Positions 27,003 to 37,425 of a stretch of DNA of 64,000 bases are shown in pieces. The DNA is from Lentzea waywayandensis (GTDB lineage: Bacteria; Actinomycetota; Actinomycetes; Mycobacteriales; Pseudonocardiaceae). Below the pieces are notes generated by a model. It saw nothing but the letters and a program-made list of their open reading frames with translations. It did no database searches and was not told where the DNA came from. Each line of letters opens with the position of its first letter. Positions within the stretch are counted from its first letter, which is position 1. The translations under genes and the position numbers were made by a program. Location of the stretch: positions 1-64,000 of the forward strand of contig NZ_FOYL01000018.1 in NCBI RefSeq assembly GCF_900115955.1, given 5' to 3'.

Positions 27003-27390
27003 CCGTCGAGGCGATGCTGGCCACCGCGCGCACGTGGTTCCAGATCGTCCAGGTGCGCAGGTACTCGGGCCAGTAGGCGTCGTCGGTCCGTTCGAGCCGG
27101 TTGTTCATCGGCACGTTGACGAACATCGTCAGCAGGAACGACCCTGCGAGGTAGATCAGGCCGCCGACGATCCGTCCCTGGAAGACCTCGATGCCGCACA
27201 GGACGGCGGTACCGAGGAACACCAGCAGGAACAACGGGTTCTGAATGCGCACGTTGATCCGGCGCATGGCCGCTCGGGCCTGTTCGGCGGGCAGGTCGGC
27301 GAGACCGGGCATGACGGCGACGGAGAAGGCGAAGAACAGGCCGGCCATCAGGCCGGTAGCGGTGGCTGCGATCAGCGTGATTGTCCCCAT
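26980..27390 (-). CDS. DUF1772/anthrone oxygenase family membrane protein
   Basis: 136 aa with four hydrophobic helices: ITLIAATATGLMAGLFFAFS, NPLFLLVFLGTAVLCG, GGLIYLAGSFLLTMFVNV and ASIASTVILLL. The VPMNNRLE segment after helix 3 is characteristic of DUF1772, which includes fungal and bacterial anthrone oxygenases. ATG 27390 chosen. Convergent with the P450 and divergent from the AraC gene, which may regulate it. Confidence 0.8.
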   Translation of the reverse strand: MGTITLIAATATGLMAGLFFAFSVAVMPGLADLPAEQARAAMRRINVRIQNPLFLLVFLGTAVLCGIEVFQGRIVGGLIYLAGSFLLTMFVNVPMNNRLERTDDAYWPEYLRTWTIWNHVRAVASIASTVILLLGF

Positions 27391-27472
27391 GGCGCTAACT
27401 CTGACCGGTGGGCACCGGACTCTCAATGACAATTCATCGCGCGAGCTTGCTCGTTCGTCCAGAATCAACACC

Positions 27473-28372
27473 ATGACGGACGCGCTGGGCGAGGCACTGC
27501 ACCTGTTGAGGATGTCCGGCACCTTCTACTGCCGCAACGAGCTCACCGAGCCGTGGGGCGCGACGATGCCCGACATGGCGGACTGCCTGTGGTTCCACGT
27601 CCTGACCAGCGGCCGGTGCGACGTCGAGGTCGACGGCCAGGTCACCTCGCTCGAACCCGGCGACGTGCTGCTCGTCCCCGGTGGGCAGCGCCACCGGCTC
27701 TTCTACGGCGAGGCGGAGTCGCCGGTCGTCACGACGCTGCCGCACGAGTTCGAGACCGACAACTACGCGATCCTGCGGCACGGTGGCGGCGGCGCGGTGA
27801 CGCACCTCGTGTGTGGTGCGGTCCGTTTCGACCATCCAGCCGCGAAGCACCTCATCAGCGTGCTGCCGAACGTGCTGTACGTGCGCCGCGCCGACGACAT
27901 GCGCGCCACGATCGACCTGATGGCCATCGAGTCACAGGCCGTGCGCCCCGGCGGCGAGGCGGTCGTCACCAGGCTCGCGGACGTGCTGGTGATCCAGACG
28001 ATCCGCTCGTGGCTGGCCAACGACCCGGCCGCGCGCACCGGCTGGCTCGGCGCGTTGCAGGACCAGCAGATCGGGCAGGCACTCGCGCTGATCCACCGCG
28101 ATCCTGCCCAGCCGTGGACCGTCGAACGCCTCGCGCACCAGACCGCCATGTCCCGGTCGGCGTTCGCGGCGCGGTTCACCGAACTCGTCGGCGAACCGGC
28201 CATGCGCTACGTCACGCGGTGGCGCATGCACGTGGCGATGAACAAGTTGAAAGACCGCGACAGCACGGTCAGCGAGATCGCCCGCGGCCTCGGCTACGAG
28301 TCGGAGGCCGCGTTCAGCCGGGCGTTCAAACGGATCGTCGGGGTGTCGCCCGGTCAGGCGCGGGTGGGCTGA
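27473..28372 (+). CDS. AraC-family transcriptional regulator with cupin domain
   Basis: 299 aa from ATG 27473. N-terminal cupin (GRCDVEVDGQVTSLEPGDVLLVPGGQRHR split across residues 45-75) and C-terminal double helix-turn-helix (WTVERLAHQTAMSRSAFAARF and STVSEIARGLGYESEAAFSR). Shares an 82-bp upstream region with the divergent DUF1772 gene, the most likely target. Its 3' end overlaps the convergent VOC gene by 19 bases. Confidence 0.92.
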   Translation: MTDALGEALHLLRMSGTFYCRNELTEPWGATMPDMADCLWFHVLTSGRCDVEVDGQVTSLEPGDVLLVPGGQRHRLFYGEAESPVVTTLPHEFETDNYAILRHGGGGAVTHLVCGAVRFDHPAAKHLISVLPNVLYVRRADDMRATIDLMAIESQAVRPGGEAVVTRLADVLVIQTIRSWLANDPAARTGWLGALQDQQIGQALALIHRDPAQPWTVERLAHQTAMSRSAFAARFTELVGEPAMRYVTRWRMHVAMNKLKDRDSTVSEIARGLGYESEAAFSRAFKRIVGVSPGQARVG

Positions 28373-28737
28373 AGCAGGTCCCAGCGGTTGCCGTAGAGGT
28401 CCTCGAACACGGCTACGCGACCGTAGATCTCGTCGCGCGGCTCCTCGCGGAAGTGCACGCCGAACGCGACCATCCGGGCGTGGTCGCGGTCGAAGTCGTC
28501 GGTGTTCAGGAAGAACCCGACGCGGCCACCGGTCTGGTCGCCCACTCGTGCCTGCTGCAGACCTGTGTCAGCCTGTGCCAGCAACAACGACGCCCCGTCG
28601 CCCGCCGACACCACGACCCAGCGCTTGTCGCCCTGCGGAGTGTCCTCGACCAGCGTGAACCCGAGTCCGTCCACGTAGAAGCGGATCGCCTCGTCGTAGT
28701 CGCGGACCACCAACGTCACCAAACCAATAGATCGCAC
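28354..28737 (-). CDS. VOC (glyoxalase-fold) protein
   Basis: 127 aa from GTG 28737. Two beta-alpha-beta-beta-beta modules: VTLVVRDYDEAIRFYVDGLGF and GRVGFFLNTDDFDRDHARMVAFGVHF, ending in VAVFEDLYGNRWDLLQP. The metal-ligand histidine usual at the first strand is absent (VTLVV), while the C-terminal glutamate (FEDLYGN) is present. Likely a small-molecule binding or dioxygenase-like protein; substrate unknown. Confidence 0.85.
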   Translation of the reverse strand: MRSIGLVTLVVRDYDEAIRFYVDGLGFTLVEDTPQGDKRWVVVSAGDGASLLLAQADTGLQQARVGDQTGGRVGFFLNTDDFDRDHARMVAFGVHFREEPRDEIYGRVAVFEDLYGNRWDLLQPTRA

Positions 28738-28775
28738 GGCGATGAGTATCGCTTCCCGGGAAGGTCTACTCGCAC

Positions 28776-29363
28776 ATGGCTGACTCACTCGTACTTCTGC
28801 ACCCCGGCGGTGCGGACCCCTCGGCGTTCGGACCGCAGTTCGACGCTCTCGCCGACTTCGCTCTGCACGCGCCGCATCGCGTCAACCAGGCCACTCAGGA
28901 CCACACCGAGATGGCCTTGGAAACCATCCAGTTCCTGGAGAAGACCGGACCCGCTCACCTGCTCGGGTGCAGCGACGGCGCCACGGTCGCGCTCCTCACG
29001 GCCGTGCTGAGACCTGATCTCGTGCAACGACTTGTGGTCGTGTGCGGCGTCTATCACCACGACGGCTGGGACCCGGCCACGGAACTGACGCCGATGCACC
29101 ACCGTTCGCCCGCACTGACCGGAACAGATCTCGGGAAGTTGCCGAACCGGACGCTGATCATGATCGGTGACGACGACGAGGTGACGCTGGAGCACGCCAC
29201 CGCCATGTACCGGGCGCTGCCGAATGCCGAGCTGGCAGTCGTTCCTGGCACGTCACATGGGCTGCTGCACGAGAAACCCGCGCTGTGCAACGCGATGATT
29301 ACTGAGTTCCTCGCGAAGGAGCCAGTTCCGACGATTGCCCCAATACGGCGCGCCAGCGCATAA
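28776..29363 (+). CDS. Alpha/beta hydrolase
   Basis: 195 aa, short for the family. LLHPGGADPSAFGPQ gives the oxyanion-hole strand; nucleophile elbow GCSDGAT (Ser about 67), acid in MIGDDDEVT and His in VPGTSHGLLHE form the triad. Divergent from the VOC gene with 38 bases between starts. No cap domain is evident. Confidence 0.85.
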   Translation: MADSLVLLHPGGADPSAFGPQFDALADFALHAPHRVNQATQDHTEMALETIQFLEKTGPAHLLGCSDGATVALLTAVLRPDLVQRLVVVCGVYHHDGWDPATELTPMHHRSPALTGTDLGKLPNRTLIMIGDDDEVTLEHATAMYRALPNAELAVVPGTSHGLLHEKPALCNAMITEFLAKEPVPTIAPIRRASA

Positions 29364-29424
29364 CGATCCGCCCCGCGCTGGACTGGTTACTCGTTCAAAA
29401 CACTGTGTGTGATTGGGTGCGTCT

Positions 29425-30690
29425 ATGGCGGTTACTTCGGAGACGCATCGACTGCCCGTACGCACGCTCGTCGCGTCAAGCGCCGGCAACGCGGTCGAGT
29501 GGTACGACTGGGGCATCTACACGGCTTTCAGCATCTACTTCGCGACGCAGATCTTCCCCTCCGGCAACGAGGCCGCCGCGCTGCTGAGCACGTTCGCGAC
29601 GTTCGCGCTCGCCTTCTTCTTCCGCCCGCTCGGCGGTTATCTGCTGGGCCGGTTCGCGGACATCCGGGGACGCCGGACCGCGATGCTGCTGACGATCGTG
29701 CTGATGTCCGGCGGCTCGGTCGCGATCGGGCTGCTGCCGACGTTCGAGCAGGTCGGCTGGCTCTCACCGGCGCTGCTGGTGCTCGCCCGCGTCGCGCAGG
29801 GCATGGCGCTGGGCGGCGAGGTGTCGAACGCGTCGGCGTACCTGGCGGAGATCGCGCCCGCTTCCCACCGCGGCCGGTACTCGTCGTTCTTCTACATCTC
29901 GACGGGTGCGGCGGTGCTGGTCGCGTCGCTGCTCGGGTTCTTCCTGTCGCGCAACCTCGACAAGGCCGCGATGGCCTCCTACGGCTGGCGCGTGCCGTTC
30001 CTGATCGGTGGCGTGCTCGGCCTGATCGGGCTGTGGCTGCGGCGGGAACTCAAGGAGACCGAGCAGTTCGAGGAGAACAAGGCCAAGGCCGAAAGCCTGC
30101 GCAACCCGTTGATGATGACCCTCAAGGAGCATCCGAAGGCCGTCGGGCAGCTCATCGGCATCACGCTGCTCTCGACGCTGAGCTTCTACACGTTCTTCAG
30201 CGCGCTGACGCCGTTCGCGGTGAAGACCAAGGGCGCCAACGACATCGACGTGTTCCTGGCGCTGTCGATCGGCACGGTCGTGTTCATCGCGTTGCAGTAC
30301 CCGATGGGGTGGATGGCGGACCGCTACGGCCGCAAACCTCAGATGCTCGTGTGGTCGGCGGCGATGGCGTTGCTGGTGGTGCCGCTGTCGAGCCTGGTCA
30401 AACCCGGACTGGCGAACCTCGTGATCGTGTTCGCCGTGGGGCTCGGGCTCTACACCGCGATCACGTCGATCGCGCCCGCGATCATGAGCGAGCTGTTCCC
30501 GACCGAACTGCGCGGGCTCGGCATCGGCGCTTGGTACAACCTGACCGTCGCGGTGTTCGGCGGTACCGCCCCGCTGGTCATCCAGGCCGTGGGCGGCACC
30601 GTCTTCTTCTGGTACGTCGCGATCAGCGCGGTGATCACGTTCCTCGTCGTCCTCACGTTGCCGGAGACGAAGGGCGTGGAACTCACCTAG
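29425..30690 (+). CDS. MFS transporter, metabolite:H+ symporter type
   Basis: 421 aa, 12 predicted membrane helices. [13 protein letters not shown] at helix 1, [10 protein letters not shown] between helices 2 and 3, and [14 protein letters not shown] mark the MHS subfamily (KgtP/ProP-like) that imports organic acids or osmolytes by proton symport. ATG 29425 chosen; a TTG four codons earlier is open. Its end overlaps proB tail to tail by 8 bases. Substrate unknown. Confidence 0.9.
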   Translation: MAVTSETHRLPVRTLVASSAGNAVEWYDWGIYTAFSIYFATQIFPSGNEAAALLSTFATFALAFFFRPLGGYLLGRFADIRGRRTAMLLTIVLMSGGSVAIGLLPTFEQVGWLSPALLVLARVAQGMALGGEVSNASAYLAEIAPASHRGRYSSFFYISTGAAVLVASLLGFFLSRNLDKAAMASYGWRVPFLIGGVLGLIGLWLRRELKETEQFEENKAKAESLRNPLMMTLKEHPKAVGQLIGITLLSTLSFYTFFSALTPFAVKTKGANDIDVFLALSIGTVVFIALQYPMGWMADRYGRKPQMLVWSAAMALLVVPLSSLVKPGLANLVIVFAVGLGLYTAITSIAPAIMSELFPTELRGLGIGAWYNLTVAVFGGTAPLVIQAVGGTVFFWYVAISAVITFLVVLTLPETKGVELT

Positions 30691-31810
30691 CCAGTGGCAC
30701 CAGGTCGTCCGCGTGCACGACCTCGCGGCGTTGCTCCTCCGGCAGGTCGTGGGTCTTGCGGCCGATCAACGACGGCAGTTCCGCGGCGTCGTAGCCGACC
30801 ACGCCGCGGGCCACGATCTCGCCTGCCAAGCTGACCAGCTCCACGACGTCGCCGGCCTCGAAGTCGCCGTCCACACCGGTGATTCCGGCGGCCAGCAGCG
30901 AACGACGCCTGCCCACGACCGCGGCGACCGCGCCGTCGTCGAGGTGCAGGCGGCCGTTGGCGTCGGTGGCGTAGCCGAGCCAGAAGCGGCGCGCGGTGAG
31001 GCGCGAACCCGTGGCGGCGAACGCCGTGCCGACGTCGGCGGTGGTCAGTGCACGACCCGCTTCGGCGGAACCGGTCAGCAGCACCGGGATGCCCGCGGAC
31101 GAGGCCAGGCGAGCCGCGGCGAGTTTGGAGGCCATGCCGCCGGTGCCGAGGCCGGACGCACCCACCGTGCCGGCCTGCACACCGTCCACATCGGACGCTG
31201 ACGCGACCTCGGAGATGCGCACGGCTCCCGGCTTGCGCGGGTCGCCCGAGTAGAGAGCGTCCACGTCCGACAGCAGGAACAACGCGTCGGCGCCGACGAG
31301 GTGGGCGACCAACGCCGCGAGACGGTCGTTGTCACCGAAGCGGATCTCTTCGGTGGCAACGGTGTCGTTCTCGTTCACGACCGGGACCGCGCCGAGTGCC
31401 AGCAGACGCGAGAACGTGCGCTGGGCGTTGCGGTAGTGGGCTCGGCGCACCACGTCGTCGGCGGTCAGCAGGACTTGACCGACGGTCAACGAGTAGCGGC
31501 CGAACGAGTTCGCGTAGGCGTGCGCGAGAGTCAGCTGCCCCACGCTCGCAGCGGCCTGCTGGGTGGCGAGGTCACGCGGGCGGCGAGACAGCTTCAACGG
31601 CGCCAGACCGGCGGCGATCGCACCCGACGACACGAGCACGACCTGGCTGCCCGCGGCGGCACGGGCGGCGAGGGCGTCGACCAGCGCGTCCAAACGCGCC
31701 GGGTCGAGCCCACCTTCCGCTGTGGTCAAAGAAGAAGAACCGACCTTGACCACGATGCGGTTCGCCGAGGCGACCGCGTTTCGAGCTTGTGAGACCACGG
31801 GGGCCGTCAC
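30683..31810 (-). CDS. proB: Glutamate 5-kinase
   Basis: 375 aa from GTG 31810; the GAGGAG ribosome-binding site is encoded by the last codons of obgE. Kinase domain: [50 protein letters not shown]. The C-terminal 90 residues form a PUA domain. First step of proline synthesis, feeding ProA. Typical obgE-proB coupling. Confidence 0.97.
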   Translation of the reverse strand: MTAPVVSQARNAVASANRIVVKVGSSSLTTAEGGLDPARLDALVDALAARAAAGSQVVLVSSGAIAAGLAPLKLSRRPRDLATQQAAASVGQLTLAHAYANSFGRYSLTVGQVLLTADDVVRRAHYRNAQRTFSRLLALGAVPVVNENDTVATEEIRFGDNDRLAALVAHLVGADALFLLSDVDALYSGDPRKPGAVRISEVASASDVDGVQAGTVGASGLGTGGMASKLAAARLASSAGIPVLLTGSAEAGRALTTADVGTAFAATGSRLTARRFWLGYATDANGRLHLDDGAVAAVVGRRRSLLAAGITGVDGDFEAGDVVELVSLAGEIVARGVVGYDAAELPSLIGRKTHDLPEEQRREVVHADDLVPLAR

Positions 31811-31814
31811 AGAT

Positions 31815-33266
31815 TTACTCCTCGTTGAAGTCGTCGCCGTAGTCACCGGGCGCGCGGCGGGCCTTCTTCAGGGCCTTGCGCTCGTGGGCGCCGATGCGGT
31901 CGTTCTGCTCGAGACGGATGTCCGTGCCACGTCCGGTCATCGTCATCGCGATGCCGGCCGGGGTGGTCGGTTCCCAGTCGAAGATCAGGTCGCCGATGGT
32001 GACCTGGCAACCGGGGACGGCGCCCATCTTCACGAGCTTGTCCTCGACGCCCAGCCTGTTGAGGCGGTCCGCGAGGTAACCGACGGCTTCGTCGTTGGAG
32101 AAGTCGGTCTGGCGGATCCAGCGCTCGGGGCGTTCGCCCTTCACGATGAAGCCACCCTCGACCGAGGGGTCCTCGGTCACGGTGAAGCCCTGGTCGTCCA
32201 CGGCGGTCGGCCGCAGCACGATTCGGGTGGATTCCTTCTTGGGCTGGGCGGCGCGGTACTCGCGCACGACCTCGCCCAGCTTGAACGTCAGCTCCCGCAG
32301 GCCCTGGCGGGACACCGTCGACACCTCGAAGACCGGCAGGCCACGGGCCTCGATCTCCGGGCGGACGATGTCGGCGAGGTCCTGGGCGTCCGGGATGTCG
32401 ACCTTGTTGAGGATCACCACGCGCGGACGGTCCTCGAAGTTGCCGCCCAGCGCGGGCGTGTACTCCGAGAGTTCCTTCTCCAGCGCGTCGATGTCCGCGA
32501 TCGGGTCGCGGCCCGGCTCGTACGTCGCGCAGTCGACGACGTGCGCGAGCACCGCGGTGCGCTCGATGTGGCGCAGGAAGTCGAGGCCGAGGCCCTTGCC
32601 CTGCGACGCACCGGGGATCAGGCCGGGGACGTCCGCCATCGTGAAGATGGTCTCGCCCGCGGTGATCACGCCGAGGTTCGGGACCAGCGTCGTGAACGGG
32701 TAGTCGGCGATCTTCGGTTTGGCCGCGGACAGCACCGAGATCAGCGACGACTTGCCGGCCGACGGGAAGCCGAGCAGGCCGACGTCCGCGACGGACTTGA
32801 GCTCCAGCACCAGATCACGCGTCTCGCCCGGCTCACCGAGCAACGCGAAACCGGGCGCCTTGCGGGCCTTGGACGCGAGCGAGGCGTTGCCCAGACCGCC
32901 ACGGCCACCGGCCGCCGCGATGAGCTGCGTGCCCTCGCCGACGAGGTCGGCCACGATCTCGCCGGACTCGGTCAGCACGACGGTGCCGTCCGGGACGCGC
33001 AGGATCAGGTCGTCGCCGTTGGCGCCGTCGCGGTTCGCACCGGCACCGGCCTTGCCGCTGGTGGCGGAGGCGTGCGGGCGGAAGTGGAAGTCCAGCAGGG
33101 TGTGCACCTGCGAGTCGACGACGAGGATGACGTTGCCGCCACTGCCTCCGTTGCCGCCGTCCGGACCGCCGAGCGGCTTGAACTTCTCGCGGTGCACTGA
33201 AGCACACCCGTTGCCCCCGTTGCCGGCGGCAGCGTGGATCACCACCCGGTCTACGAAGCGGGCCAC
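31815..33266 (-). CDS. obgE: Obg GTPase
   Basis: 483 aa from GTG 33266 with AGAGGAAG upstream. Glycine-rich Obg domain ([13 protein letters not shown]), G domain with [10 protein letters not shown] (G1), DVPGLI (G3) and LNKVD (G4), then an actinobacterial C-terminal OCT domain ending in an acidic DYGDDFNEE tail. Involved in 50S maturation and stress control. Part of the rplU-rpmA-obgE-proB run. Confidence 0.97.
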   Translation of the reverse strand: MARFVDRVVIHAAAGNGGNGCASVHREKFKPLGGPDGGNGGSGGNVILVVDSQVHTLLDFHFRPHASATSGKAGAGANRDGANGDDLILRVPDGTVVLTESGEIVADLVGEGTQLIAAAGGRGGLGNASLASKARKAPGFALLGEPGETRDLVLELKSVADVGLLGFPSAGKSSLISVLSAAKPKIADYPFTTLVPNLGVITAGETIFTMADVPGLIPGASQGKGLGLDFLRHIERTAVLAHVVDCATYEPGRDPIADIDALEKELSEYTPALGGNFEDRPRVVILNKVDIPDAQDLADIVRPEIEARGLPVFEVSTVSRQGLRELTFKLGEVVREYRAAQPKKESTRIVLRPTAVDDQGFTVTEDPSVEGGFIVKGERPERWIRQTDFSNDEAVGYLADRLNRLGVEDKLVKMGAVPGCQVTIGDLIFDWEPTTPAGIAMTMTGRGTDIRLEQNDRIGAHERKALKKARRAPGDYGDDFNEE

Positions 33267-33301
33267 GGAAATACTTCCTCTCAAAAGGACTTGAACAAGC
33301 A

Positions 33302-33340
33302 ACGAGGGGCGGTGCCGGATGACCGGTCCCGCCCCTCGCA
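33302..33340 (-). terminator. Hairpin between rpmA and obgE
   Basis: GAGGGGCGG (33304-33312) pairs with CCGCCCCTC at the other arm (about 33329-33338), with inner CCGG/CCGG pairing possible. Lies in the 106-base rpmA-obgE gap and could partly terminate or process the ribosomal-protein message so that obgE-proB is made at a lower level. Confidence 0.65.
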
Positions 33341-33372
33341 GAGGTCTAACTACGTTCCAGGAGCGGTCTTTC

Positions 33373-33630
33373 TCAGACCGCGACCGGAACGATGTTGACG
33401 GTCTTGCGACCGCGCTTCGTACCGAACTCCACCGCACCGGGCAGCAGGGCGAACAGCGTGTCGTCCTTGCCGATGCCGACGCCGACGCCGGGGTGGAACT
33501 TGGTGCCGCGCTGGCGGATCAGGATCTCGCCGGCCTTGACGACCTGACCGCCGAACCGCTTCACACCCAGGTACTGGGCGTTGGAGTCACGGCCGTTGCG
33601 GGAACTGGACGCACCCTTTTTGTGTGCCAT
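33373..33630 (-). CDS. rpmA: 50S ribosomal protein L27
   Basis: 85 aa: [20 protein letters not shown], full length, with the conserved N-terminal extension near the peptidyl-transferase centre and no cleavable Firmicutes-type leader. Follows rplU by 14 bases. Confidence 0.98.
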   Translation of the reverse strand: MAHKKGASSSRNGRDSNAQYLGVKRFGGQVVKAGEILIRQRGTKFHPGVGVGIGKDDTLFALLPGAVEFGTKRGRKTVNIVPVAV

Positions 33631-33644
33631 GAGAAGTCAGGTCC

Positions 33645-33956
33645 TCACTTACCGGTGATGCCGGTGACCTCGACGCGGGTCAGCTTCTGCCTGTGACCCT
33701 GGCGCTTGTGGTAACCGGTCTTGTTCTTGAACTTGTGGATGCGAATCTTCGGGCCCTTGGTGTGCTCGACCAGCTTGCCGGTCACCGAGAACTTCTCCAG
33801 GGCCGCAGCGTCAGCGGTGACGTCAGTGCCGTCGACCACGAGCAGCGCCTGGAGGGAGATTTCGGTGCCCGGCTCGCCCTCGAGCTTCTCGACCTCGACG
33901 ATGTCGCCGACAGCGACCTTGTACTGCTTGCCGCCGGTCTTGACGATCGCGTACAT
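33645..33956 (-). CDS. rplU: 50S ribosomal protein L21
   Basis: 103 aa: [14 protein letters not shown], and [16 protein letters not shown] near the C-terminus identify L21. First gene of the rplU-rpmA operon; a promoter candidate lies about 115 bases upstream. Confidence 0.98.
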   Translation of the reverse strand: MYAIVKTGGKQYKVAVGDIVEVEKLEGEPGTEISLQALLVVDGTDVTADAAALEKFSVTGKLVEHTKGPKIRIHKFKNKTGYHKRQGHRQKLTRVEVTGITGK

Positions 33957-34070
33957 CAGGACGGAAGTCTCCTGCTACTCGATGGTGACGGGCCGCGCGC
34001 CAACCCGTCTGCGAAGGAAAACAGCAGAGGGGGCACACGACAGGACCCGTCGGATGGCGGGCCGTCCACA

Positions 34071-34100
34071 AGGTTACGGGAGTGGGTACTGCCGGAGCAA
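34071..34100 (-). promoter_or_regulatory. rplU promoter candidate
   Basis: On the minus strand TTGCTC (34100-34095), 18-base spacer, TAACCT (34076-34071). It would start transcription about 105 bases before rplU, after the rne terminator at 34151-34186. The leader in between (33957-34063) shows no identified autoregulatory fold. Confidence 0.5.
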
Positions 34101-34150
34101 ACTGGGGTGCCCCGATCACGTTCCCGCAGGCTGTGCGGTCCCTCACAAGC

Positions 34151-34186
34151 GAAAACCGGGGCCGCCCGCAGGCGACCCCGGTTCTC
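34151..34186 (-). terminator. rne terminator
   Basis: GAAAACCGGGG..GCC (from 34151) pairs with the CCCCGGTTCTC arm ending at 34186, giving a stem of at least 9 bp (AACCGGGG/CCCCGGTT) 12 bases after the rne stop codon. On the minus strand it separates rne from rplU. Confidence 0.8.
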
Positions 34187-34197
34187 ACTTTCTCGCG

Positions 34198-37197
34198 TCA
34201 GTCCTCCTGGACCGGCGGTCCCGCGGGCCGCGACACGGCGCGGCGCCTGCGGGTGGTGGTGACCACCGGTGCGGGCATCTGGACCTCAGGCTGCTTGGGC
34301 ACCTCGACGACGATCGGCGCGGGCGCCTCCGCGGCCGGGGCACCGGCGGCGCGCTTGGCCGCACGACGCCGCGGACGGGCCGCGGGAGGCTCCACAGCGG
34401 CCACAGGGGCCACGGCGACGGGCTCGGGGGCGGAGACCGGCTGCGGGGCCGCCACGGGCTCCTGCTCGGGCTCGACCACCAGCACGGGCCGCTGGGCACC
34501 GATGCGTCCCGTCACGAGCGGCCTCGCGACCTCGACCGGGGCCTCTTCGACGACCGGTTCGACGAGCTCCTCGGCCGCCTCCTCGATCACCTCGGGCTCG
34601 GCGTCGGTGACGACGGGCTCGAGCTCGACGGGCTCCGGGTCCTCCGCGACCTCGTGCGGCACGTGACCGTTGAGCGCCTGCTCCTCGACCACGACCGCGT
34701 CGACCACGGCCTGCGGCTCCTTGTCCCGGCCACGGCGACGACGGCGACGACGGCCGTGGGCCTCGTGCTCCTGGTCGGCCGCGACCACGTCCTCGGAGGT
34801 GTCCTCGGGCTCACCGAGCTCGATGACCTCGGGCTCGACCGGGGCCTCGGGCGCCTCGACGGACGCCTCGACGATCTCGGGGGTGTCGGCCGCCTGCTCG
34901 CCGCCACCCTTGTTGCGACGCGACTTGCGGCCACCGCTCTGCTGCTGCGGCTGCGACTGCTGCTGGCCGCCACCGTTGCCACCGCCGTGCGAGTGCACGG
35001 GCTCGGTGGACACGACGACGCCACGGCCGCGGCAGTGCTCACACGTCTGGCTGAACGCCTCGAGCAGGCCGGTGCCGACCCGCTTGCGGGTCATCTGCAC
35101 GAGACCCAGCGAGGTGACCTCGGCGACCTGGTGACGCGTGCGGTCGCGGCCGAGGCACTCGGTCAGGCGGCGCAGCACCAGGTCGCGGTTCGACTCCAGG
35201 ACCATGTCGATGAAGTCGATGACGATGATGCCGCCGATGTCGCGCAGCCGGAGCTGGCGGACGATCTCCTCCGCCGACTCCAGGTTGTTGCGCGTGACGG
35301 TCTCTTCGAGGTTGCCGCCGGAACCGGTGAACTTGCCGGTGTTGACGTCGATGACCGTCATCGCCTCGGTGCGGTCGATGATCAGGTAACCACCCGACGG
35401 CAGCCAGACCTTGCGGTCGAGCGCCTTCATCAGCTGCTCGTCGATGCGGTACTCGACGAACGCGTCGTTGTTGCCGACGTGCTTCTTCAGGCGGTCCTGC
35501 AGGTCCGGCGCCACGTGGCGGACGTAGGAGTCGATGACCTCCCACGCCTCGTCGCCCTGGACGACGAGCTGGGCGAAGTCCTCGGTGAACAGGTCGCGGA
35601 CGACCTTCACCAGCAGGTCCGGCTCTTCGTAGAGCAGCGTCGGCGCCTTGGTGGAGGTGCTGTCGGACTTCTCCTTGATGACCTTCCACTGAGCCTGCAG
35701 ACGCGTGACGTCGCGGCCCAGCTCCTCCTCGGCGATGCCTTCGGAGGCGGTGCGGATGATCACGCCGGCGTCCTCGGGGACGACGCGCTTGAGGATGTCC
35801 TTGAGGCGCTTGCGCTCGTTGTCCGGCAGCTTGCGGCTGATGCCGGTGGCACCGCCGCCCGGCACGTACACGAGGAAGCGGCCGGGGAGGCTGATCTGCG
35901 TGGTGAGGCGGGCGCCCTTGTGGCCGACCGGGTCCTTGGTGACCTGGACGAGCACGCTGTCGCCGCTGGAGAGCGCCTGCTCGATCTTGCGGGACTTGCC
36001 CTCGAGACCGGCGGCGTCCCAGTCGACCTCACCGGCGTAGAGCACGGCGTTGCGGCCGCGGCCGATGTCGATGAACGCGGCTTCCATGCTCGGCAGCACG
36101 TTCTGCACGCGGCCGAGGTAGACGTTGCCCACGATCGAGCCGGAGCCCGACGACGTGACGAAGTGTTCGACCAGCACGCCGTCTTCCAGCACGCCGATCT
36201 GGGTGCGGTCGCCGCGTTCGCGGACGACCATCGTGCGGGCCACTGCCTCACGGCGGGCCAGGAACTCGGCCTCGGTGAGCACCGGGGCACGGCGGCGGCC
36301 GGCCTCGCGACCGTCACGACGGCGCTGGCGCTTGGCCTCCAGGCGCGTCGAGCCGCGGATGCTGCGCACCTCGCTCTGCGCGGCCTCGGAGTCGGCCTTG
36401 TCGTCGCGCGCGTCCCGCGTCTCGCGGACGTGCACGACCGTGTTCGGCGGGTCGTCCTCGGACGTGACCTCGTCCTCCGCGCCGGTCTTGCGGCGACGGC
36501 GGCGACGGCGGCGACGGGTCGAGCTCTCGTCACCCTCGTCCTCGGCCTCGGCGGCGTCATCGCTCTCGGCGGGCTCGGAGGCGTCCGTCTCGGCCGCAGC
36601 CTCGTCGGTCTCCTCGCCGCCCTCGGCGTCCGTGCCCTTGCCACGACCCCGGCCACGACGGCCACGGCGGCGACGACGACGGCTGTCGGACTCGTCGTCA
36701 CCGTCCGCCTCGGCGTCGGTCTCGGCGGCTTCGGCTGCCTCGAGCTCGTCCGCGGCGATCTCGCCGACGGACTTCTCCTCGGCGACCGGCTCCTCCTCGA
36801 CGACGAACGGCGAGGGCGGTGCCTTCGGCCGTTCGATCGGCGCGGGCGGCAGGAACACCGCGCTCGGCGCGGCGAAGATCGGCGCGAGCGCCGGTGCCTC
36901 GAACGCCGGGATCGCGGGCGCCTCGTAGTCCTCGGTGACCTCACCGGTGACCACGTCGTCCCAGTCGACGAGTGTCTCGGCGACCTTCAGCGCGACGTCG
37001 CGGCTGACGCTCGACTGCGCGCTCTTGGGGACCTCACCGAGGTCCGCCAGCGCCGTCATCACGTCCTTGCTGCTGACGTCCAGCAGTTTCGCCAGGGCAT
37101 GGACCCGCAACTTGTCCGGCAGGTCCGCCAGTTCAGGGCGTGCGGCAACCACGCCCTGCCCGCCGGTGACACCGGCAGGCTTGTCCTTGTTCGACAT
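34198..37197 (-). CDS. rne: Ribonuclease E/G
   Basis: 999 aa from ATG 37197 with GGAGGAG five bases upstream. Order: an IF2-N-like helical domain (LRVHALAKLLDVSSKDVMTA, about 30-75); a long acidic/arginine-rich disordered region with [12 protein letters not shown]-type blocks (about 120-300); the catalytic core from about 315, with S1 domain, DNase-I-like site residues in VIDVNTGKF (about 615) and IVIDFIDM (about 654), and zinc-link CEHCRGRG (about 717); then a 280-residue acidic/basic tail ending in arginine/proline blocks. Main endonuclease of mRNA decay and rRNA processing. The 228-base leader fits autoregulation. Confidence 0.96.
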   Translation of the reverse strand: MSNKDKPAGVTGGQGVVAARPELADLPDKLRVHALAKLLDVSSKDVMTALADLGEVPKSAQSSVSRDVALKVAETLVDWDDVVTGEVTEDYEAPAIPAFEAPALAPIFAAPSAVFLPPAPIERPKAPPSPFVVEEEPVAEEKSVGEIAADELEAAEAAETDAEADGDDESDSRRRRRRGRRGRGRGKGTDAEGGEETDEAAAETDASEPAESDDAAEAEDEGDESSTRRRRRRRRRKTGAEDEVTSEDDPPNTVVHVRETRDARDDKADSEAAQSEVRSIRGSTRLEAKRQRRRDGREAGRRRAPVLTEAEFLARREAVARTMVVRERGDRTQIGVLEDGVLVEHFVTSSGSGSIVGNVYLGRVQNVLPSMEAAFIDIGRGRNAVLYAGEVDWDAAGLEGKSRKIEQALSSGDSVLVQVTKDPVGHKGARLTTQISLPGRFLVYVPGGGATGISRKLPDNERKRLKDILKRVVPEDAGVIIRTASEGIAEEELGRDVTRLQAQWKVIKEKSDSTSTKAPTLLYEEPDLLVKVVRDLFTEDFAQLVVQGDEAWEVIDSYVRHVAPDLQDRLKKHVGNNDAFVEYRIDEQLMKALDRKVWLPSGGYLIIDRTEAMTVIDVNTGKFTGSGGNLEETVTRNNLESAEEIVRQLRLRDIGGIIVIDFIDMVLESNRDLVLRRLTECLGRDRTRHQVAEVTSLGLVQMTRKRVGTGLLEAFSQTCEHCRGRGVVVSTEPVHSHGGGNGGGQQQSQPQQQSGGRKSRRNKGGGEQAADTPEIVEASVEAPEAPVEPEVIELGEPEDTSEDVVAADQEHEAHGRRRRRRRGRDKEPQAVVDAVVVEEQALNGHVPHEVAEDPEPVELEPVVTDAEPEVIEEAAEELVEPVVEEAPVEVARPLVTGRIGAQRPVLVVEPEQEPVAAPQPVSAPEPVAVAPVAAVEPPAARPRRRAAKRAAGAPAAEAPAPIVVEVPKQPEVQMPAPVVTTTRRRRAVSRPAGPPVQED

Positions 37198-37425
37198 GCA
37201 GCTCCTCCACCCCCGGGCGCGTCCCGTGAGGACGCGGCCGCGCAGGGGCCTCTCTTGTCTCTCTCCACCGCTGCTCGCGGCGGGAATCCTTGCCTCGCGC
37301 GCAGTGGCGTGGCGCCTCACTGGGCGCACGCTTGCGCAGGTCCCACGACGACGCCGCTGTCAGCGCCGCTCCTCCTGTTTGCGCGTTGCGGCCGGGCCAG
37401 ACCAAACCGACACCGTCGGCGCTCG

